The position numbers and the translations under genes are program-made. DNA of 64,000 nt. It comes from Megaleporinus macrocephalus (taxonomy: Eukaryota; Chordata; Actinopteri; Characiformes; Anostomidae). Location of the stretch: contig CM038716.1 in the NCBI GenBank assembly GCA_021613375.1, positions 6,544,394 through 6,608,393 of the forward strand. The letters run 5' to 3'. The notes below the pieces were generated by a model. The model saw nothing but the letters and a program-made list of their open reading frames with translations, was not told the origin of the DNA and did no database searches. Of the stretch, positions 36,283 to 46,000 are shown piece by piece; positions within the stretch are counted from its first letter, which is position 1; each line of letters begins with the position of its first letter.

Positions 36283-38124
36283 TTTTAGATATTTTAGTTT
36301 TTTGTTATATATACTTTTATATATTTGAGTATTTTTTAAATATATATACTTTTATATATATTAGTTTTTTATTGTATATACTTCTATATATCTCAGCATT
36401 TTCAAATATATATACTTTTATATATTTTAGTTTTTTATTAGATATACTTTTATATATTTCAGCATTTTCAAATATATATACTTTTATATTTTTCAGTAGT
36501 TTTAAACATATATATTTTTACATATTTTAGTAGTTATACATATATATACCTTTATATATTTTAGTACTTTTAATCATATATTTACTCATTTACTCATATA
36601 TACATATATAATCATATATATTTGAGTATTTTTGAATTCTTCCACAGTTTTACTTATTTTTTAATAGAGTAAGAATTCAAGACAGTCCCCATACTTTCTG
36701 TATTTTTAGCTTTTTGAAGTTGATTAATATTGACTAGAACATCCGTTGTTCCTTCTTTCCCTTAATCTGGAATCTCACAGTTAAAGAGAGGTAAGCAGCT
36801 GTTTCTTCTTTTATGTTTTGTCTTGGAATATTTTTTTCCAATTAATGTTTTTCTCATAAATATTTCCGTCTGATTTACACTTTTTAAGTGATGTTTGCTT
36901 GAATATGGATTTGTTTAGCTGGCACAAAATCTTGTCAAAACTATTGTAAGGATATTTGAACCACATCAATATATTTTACACTTTATTTTTCTATGTGTTA
37001 TATTTTCTACACATCACTGCTGCAAGTGAAAACCGGAATTTTGTTTTAAGCACCTGCTGTTTATGGAATTACCCAGCTGACAGCAGAGAGAGAGCAAATG
37101 TGTCAACAAAAATAAATAATTTGGTTATGATTGAGAATTAATTGTAAAACTCTCATGGAGTGGCATTCACTGATTGGTTAATTCGCTGGCCACTTTATTA
37201 GAAACACACATTCTCTACTTCTGTTAACTGGCCATTTTATAAGAAACTCCCACCTTCTACTTTTACTAACTGGCCACTTTATTATAAACACCCACCCTCT
37301 ACTTCCATTAACTGTCCACTTTATTAGAAACAACCACCCTCTACTTTTACTAACTGGCCACTTTATTAGAAACACACACCTTCTACTTTTACTAACTGGC
37401 CACTTTATTAGAAACACACACCTGTTACTTTTACTAACTGGGCACTTTATTAGAAACACACACCTTCTACTTTTAATAACTGTCCACTTTATTAGAAACT
37501 CCCACCTTCTACTTTTAATAACTGTCCACTTTATTAGAAACTCCCACCTTCTACTTTTACATATTAGAAACTCCAACAAGGTGGAGCTACAAGTGTGAGG
37601 GTTCTGATCAAATCGTTGTTTTCTTTAGCTTAGAACGAGCCTTTATCTACATAGCAGTGGCTCATCTTCCAACAGAAGCTGCCACCACCATGTTTAGTAA
37701 TAGCCCAGATCAGAGAATCCACACACTGACTGCAGAGAGTGATTTTTTTTACAAGTGAGCCTTATACTCTAAAAATATCAAAAGACGTTTATCAGAAATA
37801 TGTCGGTAACGAAAAATATTATTTATATATTTTTTTTTTGGGAGTCTTAGTTGTAACAGGGTGTTAAACTAGGAGTCTGTTCTGCATGACTCACCATTCA
37901 AATCATTCAAAAGTCTTCAGGGTGAATCTGCAGAAACACCTATCTGACTGTTGTGAGGGTTGCTATGGGAACATGTGTTTGTGCATCTGTAATTAACATT
38001 CATTGTTATTTACTCTTTACTTGCTTGTAGTGACGGAGATGGCGACATGGTCTTTGAGGAGTTTAAGCGCTCCTACCTTAAGGGCATCATCGGCGATGAT
38101 GACGACTCTCCTGTGGAGCCCTGA
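27792..38124 (+). CDS. sag: S-arrestin (visual/rod arrestin), complete
   Basis: Fifteen coding exons join in frame to 387 aa: 27792-27839, 27940-28000, 29110-29154, 29257-29456, 30615-30674, 30802-30869, 30968-31103, 31943-32027, 32148-32220, 34884-35021, 35120-35197, 35920-35934, 36021-36073, 36781-36790, 38031-38124. All introns are GT-AG. The protein binds phosphorylated, light-activated rhodopsin and blocks transducin. Visible hallmarks are [12 protein letters not shown] with the phosphate-sensing lysines K9-K10, finger loop [16 protein letters not shown] (62-77), [11 protein letters not shown] with polar-core Arg169, [17 protein letters not shown] with polar-core Asp290 and Asp297, and tail MVFEEFKR (363-370). 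The C-terminus is short and acidic ([10 protein letters not shown]). Cone arrestin is less likely: MSDKPLH and the atg16l1 neighbour both point to SAG. The 10-nt exon is a known oddity of mammalian SAG; the 15-nt exon leaves that loop three residues shorter than in human SAG. Confidence 0.95.
28088..29024. mobile_element. hAT-like non-autonomous element with perfect 8-bp target duplication
   Basis: The left end reads CAGTGGTGTAGGAACTGGGG and the right end, reverse-complemented, reads CAAGGGCGTAGGAGCGGGTT. Terminal inverted repeats starting CA(G/A)(T/G)GG(T/C)GTAGGA fit the hAT pattern. Direct copies of TGTGTGAT flank it at 28080-28087 and 29025-29032; an 8-bp duplication is diagnostic of hAT transposition. 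It is about 937 bases long, lacks a transposase frame, and lies in the sag intron between the second and third coding exons. The preserved duplication suggests a fairly recent insertion. Confidence 0.88.
29480..30010. repeat. 76-bp dimeric minisatellite in a sag intron
   Basis: Each 76-base unit is two related 38-base halves: AGGAATCCTGGGTTCTGTAG plus TTTCCTTGGGATATCTGT, and AGGAATCCTAGGTTCAATAC plus TTTCCTCTGTGCATCTGT. About four regular dimers are flanked by irregular monomers (TGTAGGAATCC..TTCTGTAGTTTCC) on both sides. The remaining intron to 30614 is plain. Confidence 0.9.
31104..31942 (+). other. sag intron, no feature except pyrimidine-rich end
   Basis: A TCTATCTATC/CTCTCTCT-rich stretch of about 85 bases immediately precedes the exon at 31943 and would act as an extended polypyrimidine tract. 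I see nothing else. Confidence 0.5.
32390..32890 (-). pseudogene. Degenerate Tc1-like transposon (end plus transposase relic)
   Basis: A Tc1-like terminal motif, TCAAGTCACATTATTATGAC, is at 32389-32408. On the - strand downstream sequence has the remains of the transposase DDE region, matching the copy at 41755-42112: shared words CAGTGCATCCCA, CATAGAGCCAACACCACCA, CTCAGTTGGGTT and CTGGAAGATCCCA. The motif region decoded on the - strand is far from intact. The other terminus was not found. The rest of the intron to 33875 is unidentified sequence. Confidence 0.6.
33876..34235 (+). mobile_element. V-SINE/DANA-like SINE, forward orientation
   Basis: The tRNA-derived head has an A-box-like GTGGTGTAGTGGTCAGCAC and a B-box-like GGTTGGATTCC. 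The body contains TGTGTGGAGTTTGCATGTTC, TTTCCTCCCACACGTCC and CTAAATTGTCTGTAGGTGTG. The tail is (ATGG)n at about 34211-34234. A possible short target duplication TGGTTCT is present at 33865-33871 and 34233-34239. The element lies in the sag intron 32221-34883. The frame across it is incidental. The remaining intron 34240-34883 is unremarkable. Confidence 0.85.
35697..35855. repeat. (TA)n tract flanked by a short inverted repeat
   Basis: About 83 bases of alternating TA (35742-35824) lie in the sag intron between the 78-nt and 15-nt exons. They are flanked by GACAGAAACATTCAA on the left (35697-35711) and its inverse TTGAATGTTTCTGTC on the right (about 35841-35855), giving cruciform potential. 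The rest of that intron is AT-rich without other features. Confidence 0.9.
36198..36281. repeat. (TA)n microsatellite in a sag intron
   Basis: About 83 bases of alternating TA are followed to about 36620 by irregular repeats of TATATACTTTTATATATTT, which look like a decayed AT-rich minisatellite. Confidence 0.95.
37180..37580. repeat. 42-bp minisatellite in the last sag intron
   Basis: About nine units have the core CTGGCCACTTTATTAGAAAC followed by ACACACCTTCTACTTTTACTA. The same unit family recurs at 38240-38650 and 41025-41400. The core resembles the end of a widespread fish DNA element (GGCCACTTTATTAGGTACAC, from memory), so the arrays may derive from a transposon terminus. No other feature is seen between 36791 and 38030. 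Confidence 0.9.
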
Positions 38125-38970
38125 GACGGGTTGCCATGGAAACACACAGCACTCATCTCTCACTGAGGAATGGTTATAGACGCTTATATATGTTTATAGG
38201 TGTACATACTGTAAGGGCTGGGCTTATGGACAAGTGTTTATACATTCACTGGCCACTTTATTAGAAACACCTACCTTCTACTTCCATTCACTGGCCACTT
38301 TAGTGGAAACACCAGCCTTCTACTCCCATTCATTGGCCACTTTATTAAAAACACCCACCTTCTACTTCCACTAATTGGCCACTTTATTGGAAACACCAAC
38401 CTTCTACTTCCACTCACTGGCCATTTTAGTGGAAACACCAACCTTCTACTCCCATTCATTGGCCACTTTATTAAAAACACCCACCTTCTACTTCCACTAA
38501 TTGGCCACTTTATTGGAAACACCAACCTTCTACTTCCCCTAACTGGCCACTTTATTAGAAGCATCTACCTTCTACTTCGCCTTAATGGCCACTTTATTGG
38601 AAACACCTACCTTCTACTTCCACTCACTGCCACTTTATTGGAAACACCTATGGACTCGGGGGAAGTGGTCAGTGGAAACTGTAGGTTTAGAATTTTTTTT
38701 AGAATTTAGACACTCTAATTAGCCACATATGTTTGAAAATGTTGAAAATGTGTGTGGAGACCAGAAGGTCCAGGTGTGTTTAGGTGTTGTATAGGAACGT
38801 TAGCTGTATGTAGATGCTGTAGAGCTAAGTTACGTATGGTCTGATAAGCTGGGGTAGAACTTTGTCTCAGGCAAGTGAAGAGATGCAGGAATGTTGACTT
38901 GTCTCAATCCTGTGTTTGCTGTAGCACTGTTCATAATGCAAAAAATAAAAGTCATTTTTAACAAATGATT
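38125..38970 (+). other. sag: sag 3' UTR with AATAAA
   Basis: It runs from the stop codon to a canonical AATAAA at 38944-38949, with the likely cleavage site some 15-25 bases later. If correct, the 3' UTR of about 840 bases contains the transcribed 42-bp minisatellite at 38240-38650. Confidence 0.6.
38240..38650. repeat. 42-bp minisatellite inside the sag 3' UTR
   Basis: About ten units have the core CTGGCCACTTTATTAGAAAC or CACTTTATTGGAAACACC, with ACCTTCTACTTCCAC. It belongs to the same family as 37180-37580. Unit variants alternate (ATTAGAAACACC / AGTGGAAACACC / ATTAAAAACACC) in a short higher-order pattern. Confidence 0.9.
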
Positions 38971-39112
38971 ATATGTCTTTTAATACGAGAAGAAGATAAT
39001 GGTATTATTATTGCAGCGAGTAGCGAAATATACATTTTACTATTCATAATTCAGAAAAACACAAAAAGGAGCAGTGTGTACGATTTGGGGGTGTCTATTA
39101 GCAACAATGGAA

Positions 39113-39440
39113 TATAATACAACTCCAAATTCCAAAAAGTTGGAATTGTAATTGATGTAAATGTAAATCAATGTAAATAAAAACAGACAGCAATGATTTG
39201 CAAACCTCATAGCCTATTAGTTTATTCACAACAGAACACAGAACACATAGCAGATGTTGAAAGGGAGGCATTTTATCATATTATTAAAAATATTAACTCA
39301 TTAAGAATTTAATGCAGCAACGCATCTCAAAACAATTGGGACAGGATCATGTCCACCATCGTGTAACATCCACTCTTCTTTTAACCACACTCTGTAAACG
39401 TCTGGAAAGTAAGGAAACTAGCTGCTGGAGTGTTGGGAGA
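39113..39440. mobile_element. Truncated copy of a common fish MITE (CCAAATTCCAAAAAGTTGG end)
   Basis: It begins CCAAATTCCAAAAAGTTGGA and contains AACAGACAGCAATGATTTGC, TGTTGAAAGGGAGGCATTTT and CAACGCATCTCAAAACAATT. These match from memory a non-autonomous element found in many teleosts with ends reading TTCCAAAAAAGTTGGGAC. The right part is missing or rearranged. Confidence 0.65.
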
Positions 39441-39978
39441 GGACGGTCGGCCCAGGTGGTCCATAAAGCCAACACCACCATCCAGGTGGTCCAAGAAATG
39501 CAAAAATGGATTCATACCCAAATTGGTTGATAGTGCCTTTCATATGGATGAGTGTGCCCAGAGTGTATATGAAACTGAAATGTAAGCCCAGGTCACTCAG
39601 TTACTGTAAGTCTATTTCACGGTGGAGTAATCAACACCCCAGCTAGAGCTCATATTCAGCTCATATCTAGCCCTCAGGCTCTCCTCAGTGTTTCAAACAT
39701 GCAGAATCGCTTGTTTTGGGAACAGATGTGTATCAAACCCGACGTCATTATGAAAAAAGGCTGTGCTGGGAAGGAAACAGAAGCAGAGCTTAAATGAAGC
39801 GAGTTGAAGTTGTGATGCTAGTATCGCTAATCGTCGTGTACCAAGCTGTCCATCTTATCAAGGACCAGAATGTGATCATGACTTGCCTTTCCATCGATTT
39901 CAGAGTAAAATAGACCGCTGTCGACAAGACGTTGAACCTTTATGTCAGATATAACAAGCTAATGTCAGCTAAGCTGGC
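39440..39978. other. Intergenic, no clear feature
   Basis: Unique-looking sequence downstream of the MITE; I can identify neither a gene nor an element. Confidence 0.4.
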
Positions 39979-40335
39979 AAACCATGATAACATGACATTA
40001 GCATCTAAGTTGGCTAACATATTATTAGCTTACCCCATAAGAAAATAAATGTTGTTAGATGTTATAAGCTGATTTGACAATGATTTGGCTACACCAGATG
40101 ACCGTTATATTGTTAGCTGATGCTACATAAACAAGGTCCGTGTATTCAGAGCTAACAACTGAGCGATTTTACTGTGCAGTGCTTGGAAAAGTGTTTTTGT
40201 GTTACTTATGATATGAGAGGTGCGTAAACGTGAGTGTTGAAGTGTAAATGAATCTCTGGGAGGTTGTTACAGGATGTAAGCTAACGTTATGTTAGCCAAC
40301 TTGGACAGTAATATCATGTTATCATGGGTTCGTTG
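39978..40335. repeat. Imperfect fold-back repeat
   Basis: ACCATGATAACATGACATTA and TAAGTTGGCTAACAT on the left are inverted at ATGTTAGCCAACTTGG and AATATCATGTTATCATGGGT on the right, with about 260 bases between. It is probably a MITE. A reverse copy of the 2990-3900 family follows at 40390-40560, then a segment rich in AACGTTGT/ACAACGT words to about 40800. Confidence 0.6.
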
Positions 40336-40867
40336 CTGTCCAAAGAAAGATTTTTAATGTTCAGCATCATTTGAACACAGTAGTTCCCATTTACCTTATG
40401 TGGAAATTTCATGATGAATGGATTAATAAAAAGCTCCAAAGTACGTTGGACAAAAAAATCTGGTTCCATTGACTTACATCAAAAGTGAAGAAGATTTTTG
40501 GTTTCTCCTGTAAAGTTGCAGTTTTGGAGAGACTTGTTTTTCTTTGGACAGCAATGATTTGTTAGCTCTTAGCTAGCATTACCCAGTAAACACACAACGT
40601 TGTCTAATGGTTTACGTTGTCAGAACAACATTCAAGATAACAATGTTTCATGGTATTATGATTACCTGTTGGCAACTTAGCAAAATTCCAATACATGGAA
40701 TTGCCTGCAGATATAATGGAATGTATGGAGCATTCTAGGAGGTTGTGACAACATACTGACAATGTTGCTGCTATGTTGTCAAAACGTTCTCAGAAATTGC
40801 TTTTTTAATAGGTTGTAACTGCCAGTGTTGTAACTTCTTTTCTTGCCGTCGAAATAAAGAGGGACTC

Positions 40868-41050
40868 TCTGATGACGACTCTCCTGTGGAGCCCTGAGAC
40901 GGGTTGCCATGGAAACACACCGCACTCATCTCTCACTGAGGAATGGTTATAGACGCTTCTATATGTTTATAGGTGTACATACTGTAAGGGCTGGGCTTAT
41001 GTACGAGTGTTTATACACTCACTGGCCACTTTATTAGAAACACCTACCTT
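40868..41050 (+). pseudogene. Duplicated sag terminal-exon fragment (end of ORF plus 3' UTR start)
   Basis: From GATGACGACTCTCCTGTGGA onward this matches 38098-38280 with only a few substitutions (for example ACACACCGCACTC versus ACACACAGCACTC, GCTTCTATATG versus GCTTATATATG). It carries the last codons of sag, the stop and the first 150 bases of 3' UTR, continuing into the 42-bp repeat. The upstream exon part and its splice acceptor are absent, so it cannot encode an arrestin tail by itself. Confidence 0.92.
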
Positions 41051-41400
41051 CTACTTCCATTCACTGGCCACTTAATAAGAAAAAAACCTACCCTCTATCT
41101 CCTGTCTGGCCTCTTTATTAGAAACACCCACCTTCTACTACCCCTAACTGGCCACTTTAATGGAAACACCAACCTTCTACTTCCACTCAATGGCCACTTA
41201 ATTAAAAAACACCTACCCTCTATCTCCTATCTGGCCTCTTTATTAGAAACACCCACCTTCTACTTCCCCTAACTGGCCACTTTATTGGAAACACCAACCT
41301 TCTACTTTCACTCTTTGGCCACTTTAATAAAAACACCCACCTTCTACACCCACTCACTGGCCACTTTATTATAAACACCTACCTTCTACTTCTACTATAT
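41025..41400. repeat. 42-bp minisatellite, third locus
   Basis: The same unit family as in the sag 3' UTR, continuous with the duplicated sag fragment on its left. Some units are altered (CTGTCTGGCCTCTTTATTAG). Confidence 0.88.
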
Positions 41401-41754
41401 CCTTTATTCTTGAAGGTACCACGGTACAGACATGATCTGAGAAGGTCTAAGAATGGTATTAATTCGATTAGCAACTGCACAGTCTTATAGGCATGCCTCC
41501 GTGTTCCATCTGGCCCATGTGACTTATCAGGCCAAGTCAATCTCCTGGGTTCGCAGTAAATTGACAGGATTTGCTGAATCATAAACTTCTCGTAACCTCT
41601 GTAGCATTTGGTGTGATGGCCATCTGTGTCTGAACGGACTGACTTTAACAGACGGGCCTGGTCTGTATGGAATATTTACAACAGTAGCAAAATATAAGCC
41701 AAGAATTTGCGTCGTATTCCAAATACAATTCAATATTTCAAAGTTATTAAAATA

Positions 41755-42360
41755 GTAATAAGGTCCTGGTAGGTTTTCACAGGTATCTTGAGACTGCAGT
41801 GCATCCCATAGCTGCTGGTTGGAGCGTGGGTGAGGATCCATAGAGCCAACACCACCATCCAGGTGGTCCAACAGATGCTCAGTTGGGTTAGAGTCTGGGG
41901 GAATTAGGGCTCCAGGGTTGCACTTGGAGGTCTTGGTCAGTTCTTCCAACCAATGTGGGACATTTCAAGCCATGTGACGTGTCACATTGTCTTGCTGGAA
42001 GATCCCAGCCACCCCAGAGAAGACGGTTGGTTTCAAGGATGGTTTCAGACCCAAATCGGTTGAGAGTGTCTTCCACATGGATGAGTGGGTCCAGAGAATG
42101 CCACAAAAACATTCCCCCAAACAGAACACTGCCAGCTAAGCTACGACTGAGTGGATAAAGGTTTTTAGATCTGATGGAGGAGTGGAGCTTGATGTTCTCC
42201 TCCCTCTCTTTAAGATAAAAGCTTTAAGTGCTGTTTACAGTTTTGGTGGGTCTACCAGGTCTTCCAGCTGGTTGTTAGGAAGGCCATCATCGCTGTAGTT
42301 TTTGGAAACTCTGACTTTCTCCTTCCTTATACCAGCAAATCATTTCATATCTAACTGTTT
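41755..42360 (-). pseudogene. Degenerate Tc1-like transposase
   Basis: On the - strand one frame gives LEELTKTS-type sequence followed by PPDSNPTEHLLDHLDGGV. A neighbouring frame gives RTDQDLQVQPWSPNSP. Together these are the remains of the Tc1 motif WSPNSPDLNPIEHLWDHLD, split by frameshifts. The right part (42150-42360, GGTGGGTCTACCAGGTCTTC) matches the relic at 16905-17400. A related copy is at 32390-32890. The stretch 41400-41755 is unidentified. Confidence 0.75.
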
Positions 42361-43030
42361 AATAGATGTTTTGACTAGAAATTAAAGAAATAAAGGTCTG
42401 TGGGAGGTACAAGGTCTCATTCACACACACACACCTTCTCATGTGTCCTCAGTGAGTGGAGACACACCCTGACACAAACACGCGTGTGCCCCTTGAGGGG
42501 GAGTGCAGATTACACAGATAGGGAATAAACTCCTGTAATAATAGATTGATCTGATAATCTGCACTCAGATCTGTACAGGAAACACTGTTGAGTGACAATG
42601 AAGCGCTCAGATTACAACACGCTCAAACCCGACCAAAACGAGGACACCTCTCACAGCGCTGAAAAGGGGAATCCCACCCATTTTCCAAAATTGCTTTCTT
42701 AACCGAGTGCATAGAAGAGAGTGTTAATACTGAATGTTAATGGTAAAATCTAAACCAAATTCGTTTTCTATGGGGACTGTTATGCCTTATAATGCCCTGC
42801 ATGTATCTTTCCAACCTGAATGGATTTTAAGGTCAAAAATTTTATCAGAACTGCTGTAAAATTAGGCTTCAGACAATGTATTAATAACCATTTTGTATAA
42901 TGACTCTCAGTGAAGGAGGTTTTTCAGATGGAGGTCTGGTTCCATTCACCACCACCACTCACAAACCAAACCATGACTTACACTACCAGTCAAACATTTT
43001 AGAACACTACCGGTCAAAGGTTTTGGTACA
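42360..43030. other. Intergenic, with dispersed-repeat relic
   Basis: A copy of the GGTCTGGTTCCATTCAC family lies at about 42905-43000. At 42985-43030 are inverted copies (CACTACCAGTCAAACATTTT) of the unit that forms the adjacent 24-bp array. Confidence 0.5.
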
Positions 43031-43033
43031 CTA

Positions 43034-46000
43034 CCAGCTGGTAGTGTTGTAAAACGTTTGACTGGTAGTGTACTAAAACGTTTGACTGGTAGTGTACTAA
43101 AACGTTTGACTGGTAGTGTACTAAAACGTTTGGCTGGTAGTGTATCTAAAACGTTTGACAGGTAGTGTACTAAAACGTTTGACTGGTAGTGTATCTAAAA
43201 CGTTTGACTGGTAGTGTACTAAAACGTTTGACTGGTAGTGTATCTAAAACGTTTGGCTGGTAGTGTATCTAAAACGTTTGGCTGGTAGTGTTCTAAAACG
43301 TTTGGCTGGTAGTGATCTAAAACGTTTGACTGGTAGTGTACTAAAACGTTTGACTGGTAGTGTTTCTAAAACGTTTGACTGGTAGTGTATCTAAAACGTT
43401 TGACTGGTAGTGTACTAAAACGTTTGACTGGTAGTGTATCTAAAACGTTTGGCTGGTAGTGTATCTAAAACGTTTGGCTGGTAGTGTACTAAAACGTTTG
43501 GCTGGTAGTGCACTAAAACGTTTGGCTGGTAGTGATCTAGAAAGTTTGACTGGTAGTGATCTAGAATGTTTAGCTGGTAGTGTACTAAAACGTTTGACTG
43601 GTAGTGATCTAAAACGTTTGACTGGTAGTGATCTAAAACGTTTGGCTGGTAGTGTATCTAAAACGTTTGACTGGTAGTGTATCTAAAACGTTTGACTGGT
43701 AGTGTTCTAAAACGTTTGACTGGTAGTGTACTAAAACGTTTGGCTGGTAGTGATCTAAAACGTTTGACTGGTAGTGTACTAAAACGTTTGACTGGTAGTG
43801 TACTAAAACGTTTGACTGGTAGTGTACTAAAACGTTTGGCTGGTAGTGTAACTAAAACGTTTGACTGGTAGTGTATCTAAAACGTTTGGCTGGTAGTGTA
43901 TCTAAAATGTTTGACTGGTAGTGTTCTAAAACGTTTGGCTGGTAGTGTATCTAAAACGTTTGGCTGGTAGTGTATCTAAAATGTTTGACTGGTAGTGTAT
44001 CTAAAACGTTTGGCTGGTAGTGTATCTAAAACGTTTGGCTGGTAGTGTACTAAAACGTTTGGCTGGTAGTGATGTAAAACGTTTGACTGGTAGTGTACTA
44101 AAACGTTTGGCTGGTAGTGTACTAAAACGTTTGACTGGTAGTGTTCAAAAACGTTTGGCTGGTAGTGTACTAAAACGTTTGACTGGTAGTGATCTAGAAA
44201 GTGTGACTGGTAGTGATCTAGAATGTTTAGCTGGTAGTGTACTAAAACGTTTGACTGGTAGTGTATCTAAAACGTTTGACTGGTAGTGTACTAAAACGTT
44301 TGACAGGTAGTGATCCAAAACGTTTGGCTGGTAGTGATCCAAAACGTTTGACTGGTAGTGTACTAAAACGTTTGGCTGGTAGTGATCCAAAACGTTTGGC
44401 TGGTAGTGTATCTAAAACGTTTGGCTGGTAGTGATCCAAAACGTTTGGCTGGTAGTGATCCAAAACGTTTGACTGGTAGTGTACTAAAACGTTTGGCTGG
44501 TAGTGATCCAAAACGTTTGACTGGTAGTGTACTAAAACGTTTGGCTGGTAGTGATCTAGAATGTTTGGCTGGTAGTGTACTAAAACGTTTGACTGGTAGT
44601 GTACTAAAACGTTTGGCTGGTAGTGATCCAAAACGTTTGGCTGGTAGTGATCCAAAACGTTTGACTGGTAGTGTACTAAAACGTTTGGCTGGTAGTGATC
44701 CAAAACGTTTGACTGGTAGTGTACTAAAACGTTTGGCTGGTAGTGATCTAGAATGTTTGGCTGGTAGTGTACTAAAACGTTTGACTGGTAGTGATCTAAA
44801 ACGTTTGGCTGGTAGTGTACTAAAACGTTTGACTGGTAGTGTATCTAAAACGTTTGACTGGTAGTGTACTAAAACGTTTGGCTGGTAGTGATCCAAAACG
44901 TTTGGCTGGTAGTGATCCAAAACGTTTGACTGGTAGTGTACTAAAACGTTTGGCTGGTAGTGATCCAAAACGTTTGGCTGGTAGTGATCCAAAACGTTTG
45001 ACTGGTAGTGTACTAAAACGTTTGGCTGGTAGTGATCCAAAACGTTTGGCTGGTAGTGATCCAAAACGTTTGACTGGTAGTGTACTAAAACGTTTGGCTG
45101 GTAGTGATCTAGAATGTTTGGCTGGTAGTGTACTAAAACGTTTGACTGGTAGTGTACTAAAACGTTTGGCTGGTAGTGATCCAAAACGTTTGGCTGGTAG
45201 TGATCCAAAACGTTTGACTGGTAGTGTACTAAAACGTTTGGCTGGTAGTGATCCAAAACGTTTGACTGGTAGTGTACTAAAACGTTTGGCTGGTAGTGAT
45301 CTAGAATGTTTGGCTGGTAGTGTACTAAAACGTTTGACTGGTAGTGATCTAAAACGTTTGGCTGGTAGTGTACTAAAACGTTTGACTGGTAGTGTATCTA
45401 AAACGTTTGACTGGTAGTGTACTAAAACGTTTGGCTGGTAGTGATCCAAAACGTTTGGCTGGTAGTGATCCAAAACGTTTGACTGGTAGTGTACTAAAAC
45501 GTTTGGCTGGTAGTGATCTAGAATGTTTGGCTGGTAGTGTACTAAAACGTTTGACTGGTAGTGATCTAAAACGTTTGACTGGTAGTGTACTAAAACGTTT
45601 GACTGGTAGTGTATCTAAAACAATTGACTGGTAGTGTACTAAAACGTTTGGCTGGTAGTGTACTAAAACGTTTGGCTGGTAGTGTATCTAAAACGTTTGT
45701 CTGGTAGTGTACTAAAACGTTTGTCTGGTAGTGTATCTAAAACGTTTGACTGGTAGTGTTCTAAAACGTTTGGCTGGTAGTGTATCTAAAACGTTTGACT
45801 GGTAGTGTTCTAAAACGTTTGGCTGGTAGTGTCCTAAAACGTTTGGCTGGTAGTGTATCTAAAACGTTTGACTGGTAGTGTACTAAAACGTTTGACTGGT
45901 AGTGTTCTAAAACGTTTGACTGGTAGTGTACTAAAACGTTTGACTGGTAGTGTATCTAAAACGTTTGGCTGGTAGTGTATCTAAAACGTTTGACTGGTAG

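Noticed and set aside
27792..38124. Cone arrestin (arr3) as the identity of the arrestin gene
   Set aside because: Parts such as FCAEN resemble cone arrestin, but MSDKPLH, the FEEF tail, the 10-nt exon and the atg16l1 neighbour favour S-arrestin.
41527..41949. 140-codon - strand frame as an active transposase
   Set aside because: It preserves only part of the Tc1 DDE region; the rest is in other frames and both catalytic halves are incomplete.
43459..45634. Frames on both strands with 8-residue repeats (KRLAGSDP, SLPAKRFG)
   Set aside because: The 24-bp unit is a multiple of three, so frames stay open by periodicity alone; both strands and several frames are open at once.
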